In this document: piece by piece, positions 33,563 to 44,400 of the stretch
Layout: the number at the start of each line of letters is the position of its first letter
Numbering within the stretch: the first letter of the stretch is position 1
Program-made: the position numbers and the translations under genes
Origin: Euptelea pleiosperma
Lineage: Eukaryota; Streptophyta; Magnoliopsida; Ranunculales; Eupteleaceae
Assembly: GCA_035048495.1 (NCBI GenBank)
Contig: CM068551.1
Coordinates: 13,704,248-13,768,247, forward strand
DNA length: 64,000 nucleotides
Direction: 5' to 3'
Notes under the pieces: generated by a model
The model's database searches: none
What the model was told of the DNA's origin: nothing
Seen by the model: only the letters and a program-made list of their open reading frames with translations

Positions 33563-36500
33563 GTACGCTGCTGAGATTTTATGGGTTTTTCGTGGGGGAT
33601 TTTGTTGGTTTGATTGGGGATTTTGTGGGTTTTTCATCGGGTTTTAGGTCGGTTTGATGTGAAGTTCAGCCTCTGTACAGTTTGATTGACGCCTTTGGTG
33701 GGACTTTTTATTGGTGTAAAGTTTGATTGTAAAGAGAAGAAGAGTCCGAACCATCAACTTAGTTTTTTACTCTTTATTTTCTTTGGAAAAGAAGATGGGA
33801 GGGACAGAAGAAGAGTCCAGTTTCACCATTTTTTTTAAGAACTTCAGAAAATTCCTCCGTGCCATCATATATTCTGATTTTCTACCAAAAACGCATTCAT
33901 ACTGATTTTTCTAGCGATGTTCTTCAAAATCGGTCTGTAAATTGAACTCAATCTTCGTTCGCATTAGAACAAAGTTGGGTTAGAAAAACATGTGTGGCTT
34001 TTGCAGATCTATTAATTGAACTCAATCTTTGGTCGCTTTTGCGCATTAGAACAAAGTTGAAAAACCATGTGGCTTTTGCAATTGAAAAAACATGTCTGGT
34101 CATCGGTGAACAGTATAAAAATAAACCCTTTGGTGAAACTTTTTTTTTCTTTCTTCGTTCGCTTTATTCTATGTTGAGAACTATTAAGATTTTGAGGAAA
34201 AATTGGGGTTTTGTTGTCTTTAAAGATTATGGATTATGGGGAAGTGGGTGTCAAACTGATGTTTTTTGGAAATGTTGTTATTGGAGGACTTGACATGATG
34301 CGTTTACATGTCTTAGGATTTGATGTGATTTGTTAATGGTTCATTGTTTTCATGCTAATTCTTGCAAGTCTTGTTTTGTTGGCTGTTTAGTAGATTGTTT
34401 TTCTTTCTACAATTTGCCTGTTCCGACTTCTCCATGTAGAGTAGGATCCTTTCAAAAAAGTTTGTATTAAGGATGCTTCAGTTTGAAAGAATCAACACTT
34501 GAGTACGAAGTATCTCCAGAGCAAAAAATTGACTCGATGAGATGATTGTAATGAATTGCATAAAATTGTTGTGTTTTTTGCGTGATTGGACATATTGTTT
34601 ACTAATCTGATGTCCTTGCCTAAAAAAAGAAACTTCTCTGTAGCATTTAATAAACATAACTATTAAAGAAAAGTGAGTAGTCTAGGAAGTAGCTGCAAAC
34701 TTGGAAGGTGCAGAGAAGGGTTTTCTACCACATGGATTGCTGACATCACCAATCCAAAGTCCAGACCATTCATTTATACCGGACCCTATGGATTTTCCAG
34801 GTGTGCCATCATCCATGTGAACCCATAGCCCCCCCTCTGTTGGAGTCTTCCCCTTTGAATGATTGCCATTGAATATTGTGACTTTTAAATGAAATAGGGG
34901 TGGGTAAAAGGGCTCCATTTTTGCCATGTGGCAGAGGTCCTTTGAGCTGAAACTTGCTAAGTGGAGAGGGGGTGAGGTGGCGGAATAGGCGGACTCCTTC
35001 GATCATTGTTATGTTATGTACACCAATCAGGCTGATTTTTGCTGCTACAATGTTATGACACCAATCATCATTGGTGTGCTGCTATATAGTTCTTTTGCTG
35101 CTACATAGCATCATATTTTAAAAATGGGAAAATATTATGTTTGTTGATTTTGGGAAATCATGTCTTCTTCTCAGATTTGCTGTAAGTTGGACTTCTTAAA
35201 TGTAAACATCGTTGTTATGTTATAAACTCCAATCAGGTTGAAATCAGCTTGATTGGTGTGTTTTAACCATTGGATCTGAGTACCCCAAAATAGACCAGAA
35301 AATCAGCCTGGTTGGTATTTTTTTGGCGTCAGGTCAACCTCATTAGTGTGTTTTTGGGGTCTTTAGGCCCAATGCCTGGAAGCCACAAATCATTCGCTTC
35401 TTTAATCCTTACCTCCAATCAAAGAACACTATTTGGAATACATTTTAAGAAAATATTTGTTGCTCAATCAATTTTGTTAAATAGAAGAATAACATAGTAT
35501 GGTGAATTGCTCTAAACTACGGTACACATCATCCGATCTCCGCACGTTCATGTAATATATTGGTTTGCATACATTAAGTGAAAACTTATATAGATTGTGT
35601 GGTGGATGAGTTGTAACTTTGATGTTCTTCTGTGTGGATATGTTTAGAATGTTAGATTTACAGTTTCTACTTTTTTGAAACTTTTTTTTTCCTTCTTCGT
35701 TCTCTTTATTCTATGTTGAGAACTATTAAGATTTTGGGGAAATATTGGGGAACTATTTTTTTTTTCCTTTTTTATTTGGTTGAAAATCGATCTCAATGTC
35801 TTACATTTGTATTTGTTTCGATCTGATTTGTTTGTAGGGTGTTCGTGTGGGTTAGGGCAAGTTGAAATTGTTTGAAATGTATAGCTTGAGGTGTATGAAT
35901 GGTGATAGGTATCTTGGTTGATGTTAAGGCCCTCATTTGTAAATAGCAAATCCCCGTGATCAACTTTGAAGAATTAGTTAGGAAGTCTTGTCATGGTATA
36001 GCAAACATCCAAGGTAAGGAACCAACATTTGTTGTTTAATTAGAGTTTCATGTCATTAGGGTTTACCCTGTTGAGAATGATTGGAAAATTCATTTTTCTT
36101 CTTCTCTTTGTTTATGCTTTTGAGCGGAGATACATGTTGGAATTTAATCCAAATTCGGCAATAATGTGGTGGTGGGGATTTTTTCTTCTTTGCTTTGTTT
36201 TCTTTAATTCTTTTGAGCTGTTCTGAATTTTTAGAAATCAATCCTTGGCTGAATATCTTTTGGAAATACAAAATTTCTATGAAGATCCGTTTGAGGAGTT
36301 GAGCAAGTATTGAGAGATTGAGTCTCTCAACATCTGTGATAGCAGTGAAGAATTATTGAATTTTATCTGTTTGGATGCTTGATATTATTACTTTATTTTC
36401 ATTTCTCCCTCTTGAGGAAGATTTATTAATAGTAGTCATTTCTTTTTTTAAATTTTTTCTCAAAGTTTTAGTGTTTTTTTTCCTTTGTAGTCTAATTTCT

Positions 36501-38265
36501 GAATTTCCGAATTTCCTCTCCACAATAACAACAGTTACATTAGAGGCACACTTTGAGATCCTTCAACACTGTCCATAGCTTTACGGTATTTTGCAGGTGA
36601 GACTCCTTTTACGAGTTAATGGTGCTGTCATTTTCTCTCTGTGGTGTTTGTATTTTCATTCCTTTTGTTGGGTTTTGTTATTTTTGTTTTTTATCAGTTT
36701 AATTGCATTGATGTTTGAATTTGTATTTTGATTCCTTTTGTTGCAAAGCTTATATGCTACAAAACCATGCATCATACTCAGGTGGCAGAGTATGATCCAC
36801 GTGGCACACTCTTAGAGACCACTGACTGTATGGATGTTTGGCCCATCCCTAGGTCCTACATACCAAAAATCAAACCTGATTAGTGCTTTCGACCTAGGAT
36901 CTTTGTACCACAATAGACTCTGCCTATGGTGCCACCTGCCTATGATTTGTGCTAGGAAGAGTTGAACGCCATTATTTTCATTCCCGCAGTCACATATGAC
37001 GGCAATGCTAGAAAAATTTGTGCTATGATTTGAGATTGTCTTGCTTATATATGTTATGAAGTTTACATGATTGAAGTGGGAATCAAATTTTTGTTTGTAT
37101 TTTATGAGAAAGGAGTATTATATATTGTGTTATATGTGTTCTACTGTCAATTAGCGATTTGTTTGTTAGGCATTGTTATCTTTTTACTTTAAATTGGTTG
37201 GCATTATTTGGGCGTCAAAGCTAGCCTAGTCTAATGCATTCTAGAGGAGCTAAATGGGTTACTTGGTTTGTTTGCTGGAAGAACCCATTCTCTTACACCC
37301 TTCTCGACTCACCATCACATGGTGCACAATTTTGGCAGGACATGCTAGGAGATCTCCAACTCACAATCAGCCTGATTGGTGGTTTGTAAGTCGAATTTTA
37401 GGCTGATTTTGGTGGATCTTCAACCACCAACCAGGCCAACTAACATTTATTGTCAATTAGGCCTTTTTTTTTTCTTCTGATTTTAGACAACATATAAGAG
37501 ATCTGAAATTTGGGATTGACATTTACCTGGTACGAGTTTTGCAACACTGATGTTCACTGCATGTTTTGCCACATCTTAATGTGCAACCAGACGTTAATCA
37601 TGGTCCGTGGTTATTTTTGTGAACCTTTGCATCTTCAAGTGAACCCATCCATACTTCTGGGTTGTTTCTGTTCGTTGATTTTTTTTAATTGTTGGAGCTT
37701 TAGCCTTTAATGCTTCTCACTCTTGGCTGTTTGCAGGTGTGTGATTTGTTGTGTGTGACACGGTGGTTGAAGCTCAATAAGGTATTTCACTTTTCCCAGT
37801 GAATGCCCATGCCATGTATTCGAATTGAACCACCACTGTTAGCTGTAGTTGCTCGACTGATTGTACTGAGAGAGAGAGAGAGTCGATAGTTGTAGCAAGG
37901 TTGACCACTGTGTCTCTTATAGTGGCATAGGTGTTGCACCTTCCCCGTGTTGATTTCTAGCATTCCTCTAAATAATATTAATTGATGGCACTACTGCTTT
38001 GAATTGCTGCCTGACTACCCATTGGTTACTTTTTTGTCGTTCATTGCTCTTTGTTTGAACTTTAGCACTTATATATGTTTTAATTTTGTTGGTTTTGCTA
38101 AACATGGTGTGGTTTGACTGATTGAGTTCATTATCAGTTTATTATTTGAAATGGATTGGTTTGATTGATTGGTTTTGAACTTCTAGGAGCACCACATTTA
38201 CAGGAAAATACATCTAGATAATGGCTCATCCAAGATGGGCATCAACTTAAGTATGTAATTCTCTT
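33563..38265. other. No recognisable gene; T-rich, intron-like
   Basis: Contains a direct repeat of about 75 bp (34136-34210 and 35674-35750, TTCTATGTTGAGAACTATTA), a local duplication (33945-34000 and 34018-34080, CATTAGAACAAAGTTG), half of an M1 MITE (36783-36920), and acceptor-like TTTGCAG at 36591-36597 and 37732-37738. The minus ORF 34682-34927 and others lack any domain I know. Confidence 0.4.
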
Positions 38266-38419
38266 AAGATGTGGGTTTGAGTGCCAAAGACACCCGTTTA
38301 TTTGCAAACACTTTGTCAGGGGGTGCCGTTGGCACGGGTCATCTCCTAGTTTACCTACATATAAGGAATGAAATTGGTTGGATTTAAATATAGCTCAAGG
38401 GTCAGGCTTAGGAGCCCCA

Positions 38420-38800
38420 CTTTTTATGCCTCGAGAGGGGTGTTACCGTTAAAACGGATTGAAACGGCAAGGGGCAAAAATGGTTTTTAATGGATTTTAA
38501 CGATTCTAACGGAAAAAAGTGGTGCTGAAATTCAAAATTTAAAATTTGAAATTTGAAAATTGAGAATTTAAAAAAAATAGAATTTAACGGAAATTTAATG
38601 GTTTTCTTATACCCTTCTTATCTTTTATGGCTTCAATAATGAGTGGCTGAGATCCACTCTGCTTCGTATCGATGGCTGAGATTAACTCCCATCCAATTTT
38701 GACAAACACTTTGTCGGAAAGAGCCGCTGGCACGGCCACCCACGCATATATATCAAGACAACTCAGTTGTATTCTCATCTTATCCATCCATCTAATGTGG
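38420..38800 (+). mobile_element. Helitron-family fragment with AACGG-rich part
   Basis: Collinear with 63080-63260 (TTATACCC.TCTTATCTT, TGGCTTCAATAATGAGTGG) and, in reverse, with 32190-32500. The 3' hairpin is worn (GAGCCGCTGGCACGGCC). Minus ORF 38584-38835 is a shadow. Confidence 0.55.
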
Positions 38801-38806
38801 ACAGTT

Positions 38807-39510
38807 AGAGAGAATAGAAAACTAAAAAAGAACATTGACTGCTTATATTAAGTAGGTTCAAATTTATTTGTATCTCTTCAGGCAAAGATGATTACCTTAA
38901 TCTCCCTACTCCTTTGTCCTCAATGTAGAGGTCAAGCTCTAAGTCGTGTTTTCCTTCAATGTCCTTTCAGGGGTGAAATTGGAAGGGAAAGTTATGAAGT
39001 CACCCCTGATCTCACAAGGGTGAATCCCAATTAGCTAGTTACAAATATTTTTCTCTTACGATCAACCCAATTATTCAATATTATTGACTTCTGCTACTTG
39101 TAAAATGTAGTTTAATTAGTAGTTGATTACCTTAATCAGTATGATATGTTTAAATTGAATTAATAACTTAATGAAATCATTTGTAGTGAGAGAGAATAGA
39201 AAACTAAAAAAGAACATTGACTGCTTATATTAAGTAGGTTCAAATTTACTTGTATCTCCTTCCGGCAAAGATGATTATCTTAATCTCCTTACTCCTTTGT
39301 CCTCAATGTAGAGGTCAAGCTCTAAGTCGTGTTTTCCTTCAATCTCCTTTTAGGGGTGAAATTGGAAGGGAATGTTATGAAGTCACCCCTGATCTCACAG
39401 GGGTGGATCCCAATTAGCTAGTTACAAATATTTTTCTCTTACAATCAACCCAATTATTCAATATTATTGACTTCTGATACTTGTAATATGTAGTTTAATC
39501 AGTAGTTGAT
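38807..39510 (+). repeat. Tandem promoter duplication upstream of the intact GST
   Basis: Two copies of about 321 bp, 38807-39127 and 39189-39510, offset 382 bp, both starting AGAGAGAATAGAAAACTA and ending TAGTTGAT. They contain GAGGTCAAGCTCTAAGTCG and TCACCCCTGATCTCACA. Only the second adjoins the core promoter. The outer end overlaps DNA shared with the first GST promoter (CAACCCAA.TTATTCAATA). Confidence 0.85.
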
Positions 39511-39576
39511 GAAAAGTTTGGCTACACCTCTAGGCATAAGCTTATTGCCCAAGCAAGAAAGACCCCAATCTATTAG

Positions 39577-39583
39577 TATAAAT
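39577..39583 (+). promoter_or_regulatory. TATA box of the intact GST
   Basis: TATAAAT, 52 bp before the ATG, in the block conserved among the GST copies. Confidence 0.6.
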
Positions 39584-39628
39584 TAAGTTAATAGCAAGGG
39601 TAGCAAACCATTCATATTTGATCTCAAC

Positions 39629-40386
39629 ATGGAAGACGTGAAGCTGTTTGGAGCTTGGCCTAGCCCTTTTAACTACAGGGTCATATGGGCTCTGAAGCTA
39701 AAGGGAATAAAATATGAATACATAGAAGAGGATCTTTCCAACAAGAGTACCTTGCTCTTACAGTATAACCCTGTCTACAAGAAAATCCCTGTTCTTGTTC
39801 ATGGGGGGAAACCCATCGCGGAGTCCACCGTTATCCTTGAATACATCGAAGAGACATGGCCAGAGATTCCGTTGCTTCCAAAAGATCCTTATGAGAAAGC
39901 CGTAGCTCGGTTTTGGATTAAATTTGGAGAGGATAAGGTGATTTCATCGATCTTACTAATCTATACGCTCATGCATTTTAATCCATGATATGCAGTTCAA
40001 TTAATGATCAGATGTTTCATGCTATGCAGTTCCATACTATTTTTGGATTCTTTATAACGGTTGGCGAAGAACATGAGAAGGCAGTAAAAAGTAGCTTGGA
40101 AACTCTGAGAGTCTTGGAACAGCATGGGCTAGGGGAGAAAAAGTTTTTCGGCGGAGATGCGATTGGATTAGTGGACTTAGCCTTTGGATGGTTGGCTGGG
40201 TTGGAAGTGTTGGAAGAAGTAGTAGGCGTAAAATTGGTGCAAGCTCATACCTTCCCTCGCTTGCATGAATGGATAGAGAATTTTAAGGAAGTACCCATAA
40301 TCAAAGAGAACGTTCGGGAACGCGATGAGGCGGTGGTCTATTTCAAACGTCGTAGGGAGATGATTATTGCATCTTCTGCGTCATAA
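39629..40386 (+). CDS. GSTU: Tau-class glutathione S-transferase, intact
   Basis: Exons 39629-39937 and 40012-40386, with a 74-bp phase-0 intron (AAG|GTGATT...GATCAG|ATG) at the position typical of GSTU genes; product 227 aa, a normal length. Cytosolic GSTs of this plant-specific class conjugate glutathione to electrophiles and herbicides and act as peroxidases. Residues 1-77 form the thioredoxin-like domain: WPSPF with catalytic Ser12, KKIPVL (51-56), glutathione-binding Glu65-Ser66. The rest is the helical substrate domain ([33 protein letters not shown]). Compared with the two pseudogene copies it has Asn instead of Ser at 15, beside the active site, and lacks one residue in the GWLAHW segment. 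Upstream it has its own TATA box and a duplicated 321-bp block. It is the only copy in the window with an unbroken frame, so the likely functional member. Confidence 0.92.
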
Positions 40387-40872
40387 TCACTATGGCTTAT
40401 ATCGAAATGTTGCTATTGAGTTGTGTATTTTCTTTTCTTTGGTATGGTGACTTTTAATAGCCTATTCTGAAATTTCTAACTATAATAATAAATAATCATT
40501 ATAAATAGTATAATATCACTAATTTCATTTCTATTAAAAAAAAAATAAAAAGAAAAAGGGATGTCATAACATAAGGGGTAGAGCCGACCTAACTTAACTA
40601 TATATTAAGAGCCTTGTGGGCTTAGTTTATCAGGCCCGAACCTGGTCCAATTAGTTATCGAGCTAAAGAATCAAGCCCCACCCGGCACACTAGGCTTATA
40701 AATGCAACTCAAGCCCTATTGTCGGTGGGCTAAGCCTAGAGACCAATTGGGCCAACCTGGCCCATTAACAGCACTACAAAATATCATCACTCGTATTTCA
40801 GTTTTAAAAAGTTGATTCATTTGTGAAAGCGATAATACACTCTCGCTCTCTTTCCACTATCAGTAGATATTG
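40387..40872. other. GST 3' flank, no gene
   Basis: AT-rich, with a run of A/G at 40535-40558 and GGCCC/GGGCC-containing sequence at 40610-40770 that resembles worn repeat. Nothing coding. Confidence 0.4.
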
Positions 40873-41278
40873 GAGTAAACCTTCGCTCACACCATGCTGT
40901 GAGCGAAGCCGATCACAGCCCACAATACGAGCCACGTGGCACACTCTTAGAGGGCACTGACCGTATGGATGTTTGGCCAGTCCCTCCATAGACCTGCAAA
41001 CCAAAAATCAGCCTGATTAGTGATTTACAACCTTCGGATCTTTGCACCCAAATTACGCTCAATAATGCTTAAAATTCCTTCTGTTAAATCAACCGATGAA
41101 AATACCTTAAATCCAACCTGAACTGATCAGGTTTATTTTTGGTTTGTAGGTCCACCAAGTGATTGGCCAAACATCCACACGGTCAGCTTCCAATAAGCTT
41201 GTGCCACGTGGTGTGAGCGGCCAAATACAGTCAGCGTCCAATAAGATTGTGCCATGTGGTGTGAGCGAAGGTTTACTC
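40873..41278. mobile_element. MITE family M1, complete copy with different subterminal hairpin
   Basis: Ends GAGTAAACCTTCGCTCACAC and GTGTGAGCGAAGGTTTACTC; flanks TAGATATTG and TACATATTA (two mismatches in nine). Inside the left end is the mini-palindrome CTTCGCTCACA..TGTGAGCGAAG. The right arm is partly duplicated (GTCAGC.TCCAATAAG.TTGTGCCA occurs twice, 41181-41210 and 41229-41253). Confidence 0.75.
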
Positions 41279-41394
41279 TACATATTATAGGGACGTTTTG
41301 GGGAAAAGTTGACAAAAGGATGATGACATCTCATATTTTAAATTATTTTTCGTGCATTAAACATTTCTTTTTCGTAGTTAAGCCTGTTTTTAAA

Positions 41395-41487
41395 GAGATC
41401 AGTAACTCGGTGAAGGCAAGTTTTGAACCCAGGTCTATGGTATGATCATCCACAAACTTTACCAACTGAGCAAGCTGGCACCTTGTA
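41395..41487 (-). repeat. tRNA-derived SINE head
   Basis: On the minus strand GCTCAGTTGGTAAAGTTTG matches a tRNA/pol III A box and, about 35 bases on, GGGTTCAAAACTTG a B box. It reads GGTGCCAGCTTGCTCAG at the start, as tRNA-like SINE heads do. It is not a tRNA gene: there is no acceptor-stem pairing. The 3' body toward 41300 is not delimited. Confidence 0.55.
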
Positions 41488-44400
41488 GTAGTTACAACCG
41501 AAAAAAAAAAACACAAATCCAACGGTCAGAAATCACCCCACTAAAATGCCCAAATCCAAGAGCTAGAAATCACTAGCTAGTTAAGCTAATTTTTATTGTG
41601 CAGATTCACCAAAAGGTGAACCAATTATCCATGGTTCAATGGACCAAAAGAGCGCATTTTGGAGAGGTGCCCTCGGGGACAGTATGTCATGGACCCTATG
41701 ACAGTCATACGGTCCATAACCCAACTCACTATCCATGGGTCAACCAACCTGCTATCCATGAATCAACCAATTCCATGATCCATGGATCAACCCGTAACTT
41801 TGGATCCAGTCATGATGGTTATTGTAAGAATTGCTATGTAAAGTGTGTTTGTAATTGTTAGACGTATCAAGTTATTGTAAGAATTGGCCAAGGGTCTTTT
41901 CATTTGTAGTAGCCCAGTCGTCCAATCTCGATGTCGGGTCGGCCTTTAAGGTCTTTCAGGGCTTGTTTCTTAAATGCAGCATAACTGAGAAAAGATTTCG
42001 TCATAAGATCATTCATATCTACAAAAATTTTGCAATACCCACCGACCCAAAAAATCCGGAAAAACATAAAAAAGGCGAAAATGTATAAAATCAAAAGAAA
42101 CAAGGATGAAGAAAATAAGAAAAATCAAAAAGGTAAAAACTCATTAAGCTCTAAAAAAACGGTGATAGAGAAGAGTACCCGAATTCGGTTCAACAAAAAA
42201 ATTTTGTATTCTCATATCTTTGGACTACAATTTCTCCTAAAAGAGATTTGAACCAAATATGACAAAAATTAAAAGAAGATAAATAAGGAAACATTGATGA
42301 GTTAGCGGGTCTTTATCTCATAGATTGACCTATTTTATGACCAACTGATCCTTTGATTGGCTATAGAGCAAATGGTGAGGACCCACTCGTCTAATCTAGA
42401 GCATAAGCTCTAGCTAGATTAACAGAAAAAATATAAAACCGTCAAATATATATATTGTATTTTTGAAATGAAGTGCATTTATTGATAATCAATCATAGTT
42501 TTCTTTGATACATCAGATTTACATCAAACTATTATTCTCTCAATTGTGATTTATTTGATTTCTGTCCTTGCCTTTGATACAGATAAACAAATATATCTAC
42601 ACAGATGAATATACCCACCTTTCCAAAATAATGAAGGTAATTGGATGGTTACAATCAACATGTCAAAAATGATTTGTGGGATCTATCTCAAATGATTTTT
42701 GACCAAACATATCTACGCACAAAAAGCAACAAACAAATATAAAGAAGGGCTTACTTAGTTTCATATAACATCTGGCCTTAAACTTCCATAAAAAATATTT
42801 TTTCACTACATCATGTTTACAGTTTTTCTTGATAAACATCAATAATTAGCCCAAGATTGGCAAAACAAATTCAAGTATTCATGAGTCTCAACAGAAATCC
42901 ATGTAAAAGTCAATTCATGTATGCATGAGTCTCAACAGAAAAGAAAAAGCGTAACAAACTCCATAAATTTAAAAGAAAATGTAAACATAGTTGTCCAATT
43001 TTTCAAAATGCCAACGTCATTCCTAATCAAATTTATATGATGCTTCCTAGTGTATATAGAAAGTTCTATTACATCAATATTGCACCCCATTTAAAAATTT
43101 GGTGTGCCTAAGAGCTCTCTTAATTTTTCTTTTATTTAATTTCTTTATATTTAGCTAACTCTCACTCCTTTAACTTCTTGGACTCTTCCCCAAGTCTTGC
43201 TGCTTCAAGAGTCAGATGTTGTACATTTTTCAACTTTTTTCCCAATGCATTCCTCGTAACTAGAGATTTGAGAACTTTGAAATTCGCAACTATATTTGTT
43301 ACATCCCATGTCGACTAGTCGGTTTTTATCAAATACTGACTACCAACACCCAAATAATTGTGGAAGAAGAACCTGCGCTCCTCCCTGAAACAAATATGGA
43401 CATAATCGGTCGAGAAGGGAACTCCACCCGTATTATGTCATATAGAAGAATGAAAGTCGAGAGGTTGGATGTGCTGAATGGTAACACGTTAAAAATAAAT
43501 AACTATAAAAATTAGATAAACAAAGTAAAAGATAACATGAAAGAAAAAAAAAAGTAGAGTGGCTTAACCTTCCCATTTGGTTTATATTATACCTTATAAA
43601 TTATCATTCTTCTTATTTTAGTCTTTCTTCTTCTTCTTATTTAACTTAAGAGAAAAGAAAAAAATTAAAGTAAGCAAGAACAAGAGTTCCTATTCCTTTC
43701 ACTTAATCTTTAAAAAAAATGAAAGTCTTTCGAATATTTTCTAAGAATTTTTAAAAGGCTTGGGAAGTTAGAAAACTATTTTGTAAGAGTTTTCTACGCC
43801 TAAAGAGAGAGCTTAGAATGATTGATTTCTTACTTAGAAGGATGGGGTAGTTATAGGTGAAAGGTAAAGGTTTGGGGTAGTTTCGAAATAAATATTTAGG
43901 TAATTTGATTCTTTGAGGGTAAAAGAGAATCTGTCTTATCCTAAGGAAGTTTTTAATTTGTTAGAAAAAAAATTGATAATCTAAAAAGTTAAAAGTTATA
44001 AGAAATTTAAGTGTGAAAAATAAACAAAAAAAGTGTCGGTAAAATAGTACACAAGGGAGTTGATGAATTGAATAGATAAGCTTGAGTAATATCATCAAAA
44101 ATATATCATGATGTATGAACCTTGGTACAACTACTCACATTAAGAGCACACGTCAATAGTTTTGATCAATCATTGATAAAATGTTTATTTTAGATTCAAA
44201 ATTGATAACAAAAAATATTTTGAAAGATCTTTCAAAGTACTTCTCAATAGTGGATATCTAATTCACACAAGCTATCAAAATTTGAGATCGTTTAAGAACT
44301 GGTCAAATAAAAGCTTTGGTCTTACGATCGAGCTATTAGATTTTAGTGAAATCACTTTTTTTTTTTTAAAATAGAGTTAAAAATAAATAATTTTGATTAT

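Larger units (their letters stand above)
32800..38349 (+). mobile_element. Candidate 5.5-kb non-autonomous Helitron with foreign interior
   Basis: The 5' end TCTATATAACAAGG abuts the previous unit. The first family-type 3' end in the same orientation is at 38349: GGTGCCGTTGGCACGGG hairpin region, then TCTCCTAG before T. Between them there is no Rep/helicase ORF but a CT-rich, 5'UTR-like exon (33345-33562), several cag/gt junctions, an M1 MITE (32989-33341) and large unrecognised AT-rich stretches. Alternatively the two ends belong to separate short Helitrons. Confidence 0.35.

Noticed and set aside
34682..34927. 81-aa minus-strand ORF in the candidate large Helitron
   Set aside because: No domain or family pattern, no start context or paralogous copy to support it.
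41395..41487. tRNA gene
   Set aside because: A- and B-box-like sequences are present but there is no acceptor stem or clear anticodon arm; it fits a tRNA-derived SINE.
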